Assembly (NCBI GenBank): GCA_964498785.1
Contig: CAZCJL010000022.1
Span: forward strand, 1-64,000
Direction of reading: 5' to 3'
DNA from: Mariaggregatimicrobium sp964498785
GTDB taxonomy: Bacteria > Zhuqueibacterota > Zhuqueibacteria > Thermofontimicrobiales > Thiofontviventaceae
DNA length: 64,000 nucleotides
The notes below the pieces were generated by a model. The model saw only the letters and a list, made by a program, of their open reading frames with translations. It ran no database searches and had not been told where the DNA came from. A program made the position numbers and the translations under genes. Below are positions 8,048 to 17,524 of this stretch, piece after piece (within the stretch, counting starts at the first letter, position 1; each line of letters starts with the position of its first letter).

Positions 8048-11000
8048 GTGTTTAATACAGTGAATAGACAAATCATAATAAAACTGATCATTGTTTTCGG
8101 CGTCTGTTCAAACCAGATTTTCGGACAACGCATTGTTGATTGGAATAAAGGCGATCATAATTATAATAAAAAAGGTTTGATGAACGGCAATCTGGTGGAA
8201 ACGGTTTATTATAATATGGGACAGGTTGCTGACTGGCTCAACGAACCGGATCGTAGTGGTGTTTGGCCCAAGGGAACCAATCCACCGCAAACGTATGTCG
8301 ACGGTGTGGCAATGATCGTTCAGGCTGAAGCCGAAGATCCGTTCGGTAATATCATCCATCCGCTGGAAACCAATTATTACGAATACACGCGTTACGATCC
8401 CTCAACAGGAGTAACTTACGGATGGTGGCCCCTTCCCGGATACAGCAATCCGTATCAATCCAGTCCCGCGATTAGCGGCGAGGATAATAAAAACACCTGG
8501 CCCACCACCTGGCCCGATCGCCCGTCTGACTGGGATGGTATCTGGAACGGATTTTTTGGCAAGGGTGTTGAAAACGCCAATCTGGAAACATTCTTTGTTT
8601 TTGATGATAATGAAGATCGCGAATATTTAATCAAGCGTCGCTTTTTCCCGGATGCCGAAGATACAACTCGCGGCGGGCTGGGAATGCAGGTCAAAGCACG
8701 CGGATTCCAGTGGGTGCACGTCCTCGCAGAAGATGTCATTTTTTGGTATTATGAAATTACCAATATGAGTACCACAGATTATGACAAAACATTGTTCGCG
8801 CAATACATCGATTGGGGAATTGGCGGACATGATAATTCTTCAAATAATGCTGGTGATTACGACAAATTGCATGACATGTCTTATGCCTGGTCCACGGTAA
8901 ACTTCGGCAGTCCGGGACACTGGAGCCCGGTGGGACGCGCAGGATATGCATTTTTGGAGAGCCCGGGTATCAGTTATGATTTCAAGGATAACGACACAGA
9001 TGGCTTAACTGATGAACGCCGCGATAATGATGCATCCGTATTTATCGAATCGCCGGATCAGGACCCGTTTATAGTGGATGTGATGCAAGATACTGCAAAT
9101 TTTAGCAGATTTTACGGCTATTCATGGCGACCGCATTGGGACGCAGACGAGAACGCTGATTGGCGAACGTATTTCGATGCTAATGAAAACGGTCAATGGG
9201 ATGAAGGAGAACCGTTGTACGACGATGTTGGCACGGATGGCATCGGACCGCTTGATGAAAATTATGTGGGGCCGGATGACGATGGCACAGAAGGCAATGG
9301 GCGACCGGATCAGGGTGAACCGAATTTTGGTGTTCTCGATAAAAACGAGTCTGATCAACTCGGCTTAACCGGATTTTTAATTTTCCCGGCACACACACCT
9401 TATGATCTGGATAATGATGAAGAAAACTGGCAGGCGCTTTCAGCGCTGCCGCAGCCACATGGTCAGGAACTGGTGGGCGTGAATCTGGTGAATTTCTTTT
9501 CCAGTTATCTGTTTCATTTGAACGGTCGTAATACTTACGGACAGGAAACCGGCGAAACTGAGCGATTTTCCATGTCACTTATTTTTGGAATCGATAATGA
9601 GGATCTGTTTCGCCGAAAACGAACGGTTCAGCAGATTTATAACGCAAACTACCGTTTTGCAAAACCTCCGGCAAAGCCAATCCTGCGCGCAGTTCCGGGA
9701 GATCGTCGGGTGACGCTATATTGGGATGACAGAGCAGAAAAGACCTTTGACGCCTTTTATCAACGATTTAATTTCGAAGGCTATCGTATTTATCGCAGCA
9801 CGGAGCCCTCATTTCTGGAAAACAAAGTCATCACCGATGCGTATGGCAAAGCAACGTTCCGCAAGCCGCTGGCGCAATTCGATCTGGTGGATGGCGTAAC
9901 CGGCGTCCATCCGATTCATGTGCAGGGCGCAATGTTCGATCTTGGGAATGACAGCGGATTGAAGCATTCCTATATCGATTCCTCTGTGGAAAACGGACAG
10001 ACGTATTATTACGCCGTGGTTTCCTATGATCAGGGTTTTACAACGACGACTGTTGAAGGCGAATTTTTAGGAATTTCGCCGTCCGAATGTTCGAGTATTA
10101 TCAAAGTGGATATCAACGGTCAGGTAACTAAAACAGACATTAACACCGCAGTGGTTACCCCACGTGCACCGTCAGCAGGTTATATACCCCCGGATATTGA
10201 ACGTATTCCACACACCGGACCAGGGACAGGCTCGGCTCGTATCGATATTCTGGAACCGGACTCTGTGAAAGAAGATCATGTTTACCGTCTCGAATTTCTG
10301 AACAACTCCGCATTTCATGATGAATCGTTTCCGCAATACATGCTGGTGGATCATTCGATAGGCGATACACTCATCGAGTGGAAACATCTGCAAAGCACCG
10401 ATGAGCAAACGAAGGTGATGGATGGATTTGCAGTCAGCATTAAAAACGATCCTAATGTTATCGTCGATCAGAATAAAACCGGTTGGGTTGTAGGCAATAC
10501 TAACCTGATAACACAGGTCGGTTTCAATCCGGATTATGAAGCCGCGTATGGCTCGAAACGCAAAAATTATCCTGCTGATTTTGAAATAAGAATCACCGCA
10601 CCGGGTGAGGGCGATATGTCGTTTCCGGCGTCATCGTTCAGCAGACCGCAGCCATCAAATATTCGAATTGAAAATCTTACCGAGGGAATCGATAGCGTGC
10701 AGTTTATTTTCCGCGATAATAACACCGACTCGCTGTTTAATGGTGGTGATGTAATTTTTATTGTGGCCGGAGATTCAGCAGGCGCACGAGCGACAACGTT
10801 TGGAAAGGCATTTAAAAGCTGGTCTGTCACCTTAAAAGTGGATACGTCCATTGCCGAAGCAGATCAAATTCCCACGGAAGAGGGAGATATTTTACGCGTT
10901 TATACGAAGAAGCCGTTCCGAACCGGAGAGTATTTTCAATTCACCTCAAAATCAGTCGGGTTTGATCGTGACAAAGCGGAATCGGATCTGGACGAAATTG

Positions 11001-11299
11001 CTGTGGTGCCAAATCCCTATGTTGGCGCTGCATCATGGGAACCCAACACCGCAACAGTGGGCAGGGGAGAACGTCTAATTTATTTTATTAATCTTCCGAA
11101 AAAATGTACTATTCGCATTTATACGATTAGCGGACATTTAGTGCAGACGATCAGTCATGATTCTGTTGCCGCGGACGGACAGGAGGCCTGGAATTTGGTA
11201 TCGCGGGACGGGATGAATGTGGCGTATGGCATCTATGTGTATCATGTGGATGCTCCTGGTATCGGCAAAAAGATCGGACGCTTTGCCATCATAAAATAG
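8048..11299 (+). CDS. Large secreted protein with calcium-binding-like repeats, Fn3-like domain and T9SS-type C-terminus
   Basis: A 1083-residue protein starting at GTG 8048, with GGAGG 8 bp upstream. The N-terminus is a signal peptide ending near NQIFGQ. The first half is rich in Trp and Tyr with no family I can name. Around residues 315-445 are Asp-rich segments (DNDTDGLTDERRDND, DANENGQWDEGEP) that look like thrombospondin type 3 or EF-hand-like calcium sites. Residues about 545-690 resemble a fibronectin type III domain (RVTLYWDDRAE ... GYRIYRS ... YYYAVVSYD). The C-terminal 90 residues (VVPNPYVGAASWEP ... GIYVYHVDA) are a FlgD/T9SS type A-like sorting domain. It follows the receptor by 33 bp and is probably co-transcribed. 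A role as surface partner of the receptor is inference. Confidence 0.7.
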   Translation: MFNTVNRQIIIKLIIVFGVCSNQIFGQRIVDWNKGDHNYNKKGLMNGNLVETVYYNMGQVADWLNEPDRSGVWPKGTNPPQTYVDGVAMIVQAEAEDPFGNIIHPLETNYYEYTRYDPSTGVTYGWWPLPGYSNPYQSSPAISGEDNKNTWPTTWPDRPSDWDGIWNGFFGKGVENANLETFFVFDDNEDREYLIKRRFFPDAEDTTRGGLGMQVKARGFQWVHVLAEDVIFWYYEITNMSTTDYDKTLFAQYIDWGIGGHDNSSNNAGDYDKLHDMSYAWSTVNFGSPGHWSPVGRAGYAFLESPGISYDFKDNDTDGLTDERRDNDASVFIESPDQDPFIVDVMQDTANFSRFYGYSWRPHWDADENADWRTYFDANENGQWDEGEPLYDDVGTDGIGPLDENYVGPDDDGTEGNGRPDQGEPNFGVLDKNESDQLGLTGFLIFPAHTPYDLDNDEENWQALSALPQPHGQELVGVNLVNFFSSYLFHLNGRNTYGQETGETERFSMSLIFGIDNEDLFRRKRTVQQIYNANYRFAKPPAKPILRAVPGDRRVTLYWDDRAEKTFDAFYQRFNFEGYRIYRSTEPSFLENKVITDAYGKATFRKPLAQFDLVDGVTGVHPIHVQGAMFDLGNDSGLKHSYIDSSVENGQTYYYAVVSYDQGFTTTTVEGEFLGISPSECSSIIKVDINGQVTKTDINTAVVTPRAPSAGYIPPDIERIPHTGPGTGSARIDILEPDSVKEDHVYRLEFLNNSAFHDESFPQYMLVDHSIGDTLIEWKHLQSTDEQTKVMDGFAVSIKNDPNVIVDQNKTGWVVGNTNLITQVGFNPDYEAAYGSKRKNYPADFEIRITAPGEGDMSFPASSFSRPQPSNIRIENLTEGIDSVQFIFRDNNTDSLFNGGDVIFIVAGDSAGARATTFGKAFKSWSVTLKVDTSIAEADQIPTEEGDILRVYTKKPFRTGEYFQFTSKSVGFDRDKAESDLDEIAVVPNPYVGAASWEPNTATVGRGERLIYFINLPKKCTIRIYTISGHLVQTISHDSVAADGQEAWNLVSRDGMNVAYGIYVYHVDAPGIGKKIGRFAIIK

Positions 11300-11330
11300 A
11301 CGATAAACTTTAATTCGATAGAGGTTATCG

Positions 11331-12365
11331 ATGAACAAGAACGTATTGATAATTTTGATAACAATCATTTTCCCGGCACTTGTGTCGGGCCAGAGTTATG
11401 TGAGTAATGTATCCAAGGTCGGAACATCTGCGGCAACTTTCCTGGAAATTCCCATCGGAGCGAAAGCGGTTGGCATGGGCGGCGCATTTGTAAGCATCGC
11501 TAATGATGCCACTACCCTCTATTGGAACGCGGCAGGTATTGCAAAATTGCCACAAAGTGAGGTGGTTGGCGTCCATTCCAGTTGGATTGCCGGGACAAGC
11601 TTTGATTACGCCGCAGTCGCGCTTAAATTAGGCGGATTCGGTGCACTGGGGCTTAGCCTGACATCGCTCTCCATGGATGATATGAAAGTGCGCACCATTG
11701 AAAAACCGGACGGAACCGGTGAATATTTTAGCGCTGGTGATCTGGCAGTAGGGCTTTCGTATGCATTCGAGCTGACAGATCGTTTTGCTATCGGATTTAC
11801 CGGAAAATATATTCAGCAAAATATCTGGCACATGACAGCCCGCGGGTTTGCAATAGATGTTGGCAGCTCGTTCCGCACCGATTTGTTTAATGGAATGGTT
11901 ATTGGCGCAGCAATTACAAACTTTGGCACAGATTTGCAACTGAGTGGTCGTGATAATCGCCGCTACTACCGGCTCGATGAAACCAAGCTCGGTTCCAACG
12001 CCAGGGTTCCGTTTAATATTGAGATGGATACCTGGGATCTGCCGCTGGCATTACAATTCGGTGTATCGACCAATGTTTTTAAATCGAATTATTATCGATG
12101 GACAATGGCTGTAGATGCAATTCACCCCAGCGATAACTACCAGAGCGTTAACATCGGAACCGAAATGGCGTTAAAAGAAACACTGTTTATCAGAGCTGGT
12201 TATCAGTCGCTGTTTCTGGATGAAGCAGAGGGCGGATTGTCACTGGGTTTCGGATTCACATCAAGCATGTTGTTTACTGGCGCACGGATCAAAATCGATT
12301 ACGCATATCGCGATATGGGGCGATTGGAAGATGTCCAGTTTGTGTCGCTGGGTGTTAGTTTTTAA
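11331..12365 (+). CDS. PorV/PorQ-like outer-membrane barrel protein
   Basis: A 344-residue protein with a signal peptide (to about residue 20). It carries the family hallmark near the mature N-terminus: IPIGAKAVGMGGAFVSIANDATTLYWNAAG. This is the conserved start of the PorV/PorQ and FadL-related barrels that take part in type IX secretion or release of cargo. The remainder alternates in a barrel-like way and ends VSLGVSF. AGAGG lies just upstream of the ATG. It directly follows a T9SS-type cargo gene (31-bp gap), consistent with a dedicated secretion or outer-membrane partner. A paralogue lies at 39323. Whether it is a true shuttle protein or a porin cannot be decided from sequence. Confidence 0.82.
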   Translation: MNKNVLIILITIIFPALVSGQSYVSNVSKVGTSAATFLEIPIGAKAVGMGGAFVSIANDATTLYWNAAGIAKLPQSEVVGVHSSWIAGTSFDYAAVALKLGGFGALGLSLTSLSMDDMKVRTIEKPDGTGEYFSAGDLAVGLSYAFELTDRFAIGFTGKYIQQNIWHMTARGFAIDVGSSFRTDLFNGMVIGAAITNFGTDLQLSGRDNRRYYRLDETKLGSNARVPFNIEMDTWDLPLALQFGVSTNVFKSNYYRWTMAVDAIHPSDNYQSVNIGTEMALKETLFIRAGYQSLFLDEAEGGLSLGFGFTSSMLFTGARIKIDYAYRDMGRLEDVQFVSLGVSF

Positions 12366-12388
12366 TGCACCAGAATGTAAGTGAGTAA

Positions 12389-12421
12389 AGCGATCCCATT
12401 GCTCCAAGCGACGGGATCGCT
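12389..12421 (+). other. Intergenic hairpin, possible attenuator
   Basis: A 9-bp stem AGCGATCCC / GGGATCGCT (12389-12397 with 12413-12421) follows the PorV-like gene by 23 bp. No T-run follows, so it is not a standard intrinsic terminator. It may stabilise the upstream message or terminate weakly. Confidence 0.45.
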
Positions 12422-12476
12422 GGCGTACGATAATTGAAGCGAGTTAAATGGAATTCAGTTTAATTGAACGGTTTTT

Positions 12477-14069
12477 ATGATGTGGCTACCAATACGTACA
12501 CTAACATTAACATTTTTGATTTTCCTGAGCACTGTCAAAATTATCTTCCCGCAGCAGTTTGAAGTAATCGAAGATTTTACGTATTTGTTGAAAGGTAAAC
12601 ACTCAAAAGTCGTAGCAGAAGTAGGGGATGTCGAGATTACAGCCAAAGAATTTGTCGTTAATTTTGAATTTGGTCCCGCATTTTTAAAACGAATGTCCGA
12701 TTCCAAACGCCGCTATTTGGAAGTGATGATCAATGAAAAATTACTGGCTTTGGAAGGCTATGCCCGGGGACTACATGATTCGCCGGATGTAAAACGATCT
12801 CTGCTGGAGGTGGAAGGCGACCTGATTACGGAAGAGCTTTACAAAGATGATATAATGAGCAAAATCGACATCCCAAAACAGGAATTGAATGAAGCGGTCG
12901 AGAAATCCCGGGAAACAGTTTTGGTGAAATGGCTGTTCTCGGAATCCATGGATCAGATTGTCGAATGGAAAAAAATGCTGGATCGAGGCGTTTCTTTTGA
13001 CAGCCTTTTTAGGAGGCAACTGACCGATTCGGTATCAATACATGATAGAATGATGGAAAAAAGCCGCTTCCAAATCGATTTGAATAATCCATCACTCGGC
13101 AGAATTGTAGACACGCTGAGTTATAACAAACCGTCGCTGCCGATTAATGTGAACGGCGGCTGGTACATCGTCAACATCGACAATGTGATCAGGGATGTTA
13201 TTATAACGGAATCGCAGATCGCCCAGCAGCGAATTCGGGCAAAACGTAAATTGATGCAATACAAGGCGGAACGGCTGGCAGATCAGTACGTCCATCAGAT
13301 GATGATGGAACAGAACGCAACGATTAAAAGAGAGGCATTTGATTGGGTGATGGCGTATGTTGGGATGATGACACTCCGCCCCGAAAAATACACACAATGG
13401 GAACTGGCGTCATTGATCAACGGAAATCCGGATGAGACTTTTTTGGAGAAACACGGGGGGGCGGTTATGGTGCAATACGATTCCGGCGAAATTACGCTTG
13501 CTGATTTTATCAACTGGTATCAGATCAGAAAAAATTATTTTCATTTTGATGTTTCATCAAAGATTAATTTCTTTGGTTCGTTGCAGCGAACCATCTGGCA
13601 GATGATGCGCGATAAATTACTGATTGAGCGGGCCTACGAAAGAGGGCTGCACAAATTGCCCTCTGTCCGTGAACAGAAAGAGTGGTGGGAAGAAAAGATT
13701 GTGTATTCGGCAATGAAATTGGAATTGGCAAAGGATGTGAAAGTTACTGACCGGAAACTTCGCGATTATTATGCAAAGAATATAAATGATTTCCGATACG
13801 CTAACGGCGAGATAATTCCGTTTGAAAAAGCAAAGCGAAATGTTATTTCCGCGTATCAGAGCCAGGAATACATGGCGTGTGTGTACCGGGAAATTTTGAA
13901 ATTGAAAAAGAAATATGATATTAAAATTGATGAAAAACTGTTAGCAAACATCGGTGTGGAGAACGCGGATAATCCGCAAACAGTTGACGTTTATGTTGTA
14001 AAAAAGGGGGGATCCCTGCCGCGGCAGGCATATCCGACCATTGACTGGGAATGGCAAGCATGGTATTAA
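12477..14069 (+). CDS. SurA-like periplasmic chaperone / peptidyl-prolyl isomerase-type protein
   Basis: A 530-residue exported protein (signal peptide to about residue 25). Residues 40-130 have the SurA N-terminal pattern (AEVGDVEITAKEFVVNFE ... RRYLEVMINEKLLALEGYARGL). Two further regions (about 135-260 and 300-500) have the sequence style of degenerate parvulin domains, with WYIVNIDNV recalling the end of a rotamase domain. The family helps unfolded outer-membrane or secreted proteins across the periplasm. I cannot show an intact parvulin active site. It starts at tandem ATGs without a clear RBS and overlaps the next gene. Its place among T9SS cargo and barrel genes suggests a client-specific chaperone. 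The last residues are encoded by an A6G6 run and a 14-bp palindrome, so the true C-terminus deserves checking. Confidence 0.72.
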   Translation: MMWLPIRTLTLTFLIFLSTVKIIFPQQFEVIEDFTYLLKGKHSKVVAEVGDVEITAKEFVVNFEFGPAFLKRMSDSKRRYLEVMINEKLLALEGYARGLHDSPDVKRSLLEVEGDLITEELYKDDIMSKIDIPKQELNEAVEKSRETVLVKWLFSESMDQIVEWKKMLDRGVSFDSLFRRQLTDSVSIHDRMMEKSRFQIDLNNPSLGRIVDTLSYNKPSLPINVNGGWYIVNIDNVIRDVIITESQIAQQRIRAKRKLMQYKAERLADQYVHQMMMEQNATIKREAFDWVMAYVGMMTLRPEKYTQWELASLINGNPDETFLEKHGGAVMVQYDSGEITLADFINWYQIRKNYFHFDVSSKINFFGSLQRTIWQMMRDKLLIERAYERGLHKLPSVREQKEWWEEKIVYSAMKLELAKDVKVTDRKLRDYYAKNINDFRYANGEIIPFEKAKRNVISAYQSQEYMACVYREILKLKKKYDIKIDEKLLANIGVENADNPQTVDVYVVKKGGSLPRQAYPTIDWEWQAWY

Positions 14070-17000
14070 ATGGCTCAATTAAAATAACGGGCAACTTTGT
14101 GACAACTCGCCTGATTTCTTTGATGATAATTATGCTTTTGTTGTTGAGCCAGAATGCGTTTGCTCAGCAAATCAATATCAGCCGCATTGAGCAAATGCCC
14201 AACTTGCCCGAGCCTTACGAAATGCGCGACTGGAGGCAGGTGACAATCGGTTACGATTCGCGGGTGTTCGATCTCAATGCCGCGGGACAATATCTGCCGC
14301 TCATTACCATGATCGGGAATACTGTGAACTATCCCGCTCATCAGAGTTTCAATTTGCACACTGTTGTTGGAACGCCGTATCCCACATCTGCCGAAGCGAT
14401 AAATGTGTTGCCCGCAGTAATTGGTGCGTCGTTGGTCGGAATCGACAAAAGCGATCAGCATGGGAAAAATTGGGTGCTGATGTGCGAAGAATTTTTCAAT
14501 AAACGACCTGAAGAGAGTATTTATTTGAATAACGCGGTTTATAATAGTGGTCAGGATTTTTGGTACGACACTATGCCCAATATTTTCTTTTATCAATTGA
14601 ATTATCTTTATCCCGGGACTGGTGATTTCGATTATCAATTTACGACAGTTGCCGATCGCTGGCTGGCGGCAGTGGAAAAAATGGGCGGAAAAGCCGCCCC
14701 CTGGCGCTATGCGGTGGTCTATTATCGCGGTTGGGAATTCGCAACGATGACTGGCAATGATGACGGCGTGCTGGAGCCGGAAGCTGCCGGAGCGATCGCA
14801 TGGATTTTATATCAGGCGTATGTAGAAACCAGAGATGAGAAATACCGTCGCGGCGCGGAATGGTGCATGGAATTTTTAAATCAATTGAAATCGAATCCCG
14901 CGTATGAATTGCAATTATCTTATGGCGCCTATATCGCGGCGCGAATGAATGCCGAGCTTGGCGCTTCCTACGATATGGAAAAAATCGTGAACTGGTGTTT
15001 TAACATCGGACCGCTGCGCGAGAAATGGGGAGTAATCGTCGGAAATTGGGGTGGCTATGATTGTTCCGGACTCGTTGGAGAGGCAATCGGAATCGATGAT
15101 TATGCATTTGTTATGAACGGATTCGAACAGGTTGGCGCGCTGGCGCCAATGACGCGCTATGATGATCGATTTGCTCGGGCAATCGGCAAATGGGCGCTGA
15201 ATGTCGCCAATGCCAGCCGGCTGTTCTATCCCAAATTTCTACCGGATCGAAATCAGGACGGCGAAGAATGGTCAAAACAGTACGATCCGCAATCGTATAT
15301 CGCGTATGAAGCCATGCGGCAAAAGGCGCCGTTCAATTCGACGATCAGCCCTTATGCCACCGGCGACGCCATCGATGGTGGCTGGGGTGCGACGAATCTT
15401 GCACTGTACGGCTCATCTCACGTGGGGATTTTCGGGGGAATTATCGACACCACCAATGTTGATATGATCCTGAAACTGGATCTGCTGGCAACCGATTATT
15501 ATCACGCTCCGGCGTATCCCACATATCTTTTTTATAATCCATATAGTTCAGAAAAATTTGTAGACGTCGAACTGGATAACACCATTTATGATTTGTATGA
15601 TGCGGTTTCCAACAGCTTTTTGCAGGAAGGTGTTACCGGAAATGTTCAGATTTTACTACCGGCAGACGCCGCATTGATGCTGGTGTTAACGCCCCATGGA
15701 GGGAAGGTTACTTATCAATTCAATAAAATGCTGATTAATGATCAGGTAGTGGATTACAATTCCGGGCAACCGGTGGATAATTACCCACCACGTATTAAGG
15801 GACTGGCAGCTCCGAAAGAAATTCTGAGGATCGCGGAAGAAACCATTTTCTATTGCACGGCTGAAGACCGGGATGATGTTCAATTATTTTATCAATGGTT
15901 TGTAAACGGAAATCCTGTAACGAATGAAAATTCGAAATTAATTTGGACGGCGCGAGATTCACCGGGAATTTATGCAATCTCTTGTATTGTCTCTGATAGC
16001 AACGGCGGTATCGCCTCGGATACAACTTATATCGAAGTCACAACAAAAATAAACCACGCACCGCGCATAAATGCATTTTACGCAGACAGCAGAAAAGCAG
16101 ACATCGGCGCAGCAGTACAATTGACGTGCGAAGCAACTGACGAAGACGGTGATACATTGACGTTCTGGTGGAGTGCAGGTTCCGGCGCTATTGAAGCGGA
16201 GGGAGCCATCGCACAATGGGCCGCGCCACGACAGATAGGTTATTATCACATTCGATGTGAAGTACATGACGGATTTGGCGGCGTCGCTTCCGATAGTCTG
16301 GGAATTGTCGTACTGGATTTTGCGAATATCGGAACCGGGATGCCCCTCGTTTATCTGCCGCTGAATAACAGCGCTGAAGATTTTAGCGGGTTTGAAAATC
16401 ATGGTACGGTGCACGGAGCAACGCTGGCAGCAGATCGATTTGGCATTGCGAATAACGCCTTTCGGTTTGACGGAGAAAATGATTTCATCGCGGTTACCAA
16501 CAATTCGCGACTCAATTTTAGGGACGAAATTTGCGTGAGTTTCTGGATGAAGATCGAGAAATTTTATGAGCGGGAGATGTTCCCGATTTCACATGGAAGT
16601 TGGGAAAACCGATGGAAATTATCGATCCTCGAAGGCTCCCGTCTATTGCGCTGGACAGTGAAGACGACCGACGGGATCAAAGACCTTGATTCAAGTTCAG
16701 AATTGTTGGCAGATATTTTCTATCACGTGGTGGCGCGCTACGATGGCAACACGTTCGATCTGTATCTGAACGGCGAGCTGGATTCCGAAACCACTTTTTC
16801 CGGAAAAATTCTGCCCGCTACCATCGATCTGACAATCGGACAGCGGCTTCCCGGTGATACGAATTATAATTTCAGCGGTGTGATTGATGATGTGCGCATT
16901 TATAATTACGCGGTTTCAGCAGAAGAAATTCATAACCTGTTTCAAATAGAATCCGGTGTGGAAATGTATTTCAATCAACATCCAACAGAATATCGGCTGC

Positions 17001-17263
17001 TGCCAAATTATCCCAATCCGTTCAATGCCGGGACGATGATCTCATGGCAAATGCCGCATTCCGGGCGAGTCACAATTGACATTTACGACGTGATTGGTCG
17101 CCGGGTCTGCCGATTGCTGGATCAGCAGCAGAATGCCGGAATTCATTCCCTGCGCTGGGACGGAGTGGATCAGGCGGGGCAGATTGTGGCTTCCGGGATT
17201 TATTTCTGCAGGATCACTGCCGGCAGGTGGCACGCGAAACTGAAGATGGTGATGTTGCGGTAA
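14060..17263 (+). CDS. Multidomain T9SS-sorted protein: helical catalytic-like domain, Ig-like repeats, LamG-like domain
   Basis: About 1067 residues. A signal peptide ends LLLLSQNAFAQ. Residues about 45-560 are helical and Trp-rich, with repeated toroid-like segments (AWILYQAYVETRDEKYRRGAEW; VGNWGGYDCSGLVGEAIG), like (alpha/alpha)-barrel glycosidases or lyases, but I cannot name a family. Two Ig/PKD-like domains follow (about 585-690 and 695-790). Next is a LamG/concanavalin-like domain (VYLPLNNSAEDFSGFENHG ... GVIDDVRIYNYAVSAEE) at about 800-985, then a T9SS sorting domain (LLPNYPNPFNAGTM ... GIYFCRITAG). An ATG at 14051 is also in frame, but the only purine-rich stretch sits directly against it; 14060 has better spacing. 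The gene overlaps the SurA-like gene, so they are co-transcribed. Likely a secreted polysaccharide-degrading enzyme (inference). Confidence 0.7.
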   Translation: MVLNGSIKITGNFVTTRLISLMIIMLLLLSQNAFAQQINISRIEQMPNLPEPYEMRDWRQVTIGYDSRVFDLNAAGQYLPLITMIGNTVNYPAHQSFNLHTVVGTPYPTSAEAINVLPAVIGASLVGIDKSDQHGKNWVLMCEEFFNKRPEESIYLNNAVYNSGQDFWYDTMPNIFFYQLNYLYPGTGDFDYQFTTVADRWLAAVEKMGGKAAPWRYAVVYYRGWEFATMTGNDDGVLEPEAAGAIAWILYQAYVETRDEKYRRGAEWCMEFLNQLKSNPAYELQLSYGAYIAARMNAELGASYDMEKIVNWCFNIGPLREKWGVIVGNWGGYDCSGLVGEAIGIDDYAFVMNGFEQVGALAPMTRYDDRFARAIGKWALNVANASRLFYPKFLPDRNQDGEEWSKQYDPQSYIAYEAMRQKAPFNSTISPYATGDAIDGGWGATNLALYGSSHVGIFGGIIDTTNVDMILKLDLLATDYYHAPAYPTYLFYNPYSSEKFVDVELDNTIYDLYDAVSNSFLQEGVTGNVQILLPADAALMLVLTPHGGKVTYQFNKMLINDQVVDYNSGQPVDNYPPRIKGLAAPKEILRIAEETIFYCTAEDRDDVQLFYQWFVNGNPVTNENSKLIWTARDSPGIYAISCIVSDSNGGIASDTTYIEVTTKINHAPRINAFYADSRKADIGAAVQLTCEATDEDGDTLTFWWSAGSGAIEAEGAIAQWAAPRQIGYYHIRCEVHDGFGGVASDSLGIVVLDFANIGTGMPLVYLPLNNSAEDFSGFENHGTVHGATLAADRFGIANNAFRFDGENDFIAVTNNSRLNFRDEICVSFWMKIEKFYEREMFPISHGSWENRWKLSILEGSRLLRWTVKTTDGIKDLDSSSELLADIFYHVVARYDGNTFDLYLNGELDSETTFSGKILPATIDLTIGQRLPGDTNYNFSGVIDDVRIYNYAVSAEEIHNLFQIESGVEMYFNQHPTEYRLLPNYPNPFNAGTMISWQMPHSGRVTIDIYDVIGRRVCRLLDQQQNAGIHSLRWDGVDQAGQIVASGIYFCRITAGRWHAKLKMVMLR

Positions 17264-17343
17264 AATTATGAACATAATCAGTTAGGTGATTACGCCGAAG
17301 GTTGTGCTTTTCAACACTCGGAATTAAAATCAAACAAAATACA

Positions 17344-17450
17344 TGAACCCTGAAAGGGTTCGACAAAATGCAAAATCCCGTTGGGATTCATTATTATCAG
17401 GATTTTCTTTACCCAGGGTGCCGGAGAAACCAGCACCCCGGGCTTCGGCG
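17344..17450. repeat. Multi-hairpin intergenic repeat (type AACCC-TGAAA-GGGTT)
   Basis: Three hairpins in a row: AACCC/GGGTT with loop TGAAA (17346-17360), AATCCC/GGGATT (17374-17388), and CCCaGGGTGC/GCACCCcGGG with one mismatch (17412-17442). The same order of elements, with compensated base changes, occurs at 25630-25719. It fills most of the 261-bp gap between two secreted-protein genes. An open frame running through it upstream of 17525 is not thought to be coding. Confidence 0.65.
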
Positions 17451-17524
17451 TAAAAAGACGGCGTATTCAGAATGGCATTATCGGTGTTTTCGTTCAGTCA
17501 TTAAATATTTGGCTCGATATAATT

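Noticed and set aside
17340..17365. tRNA-like T-arm (GGGTTCGAC)
   Set aside because: The bases belong to a small hairpin of the repeat cassette; no acceptor or anticodon arms can be built around it.
17381..17524. Upstream extension of the lipoprotein gene
   Set aside because: The extra 48 codons run through palindromic repeats and would bury the lipoprotein signal that begins at 17525.
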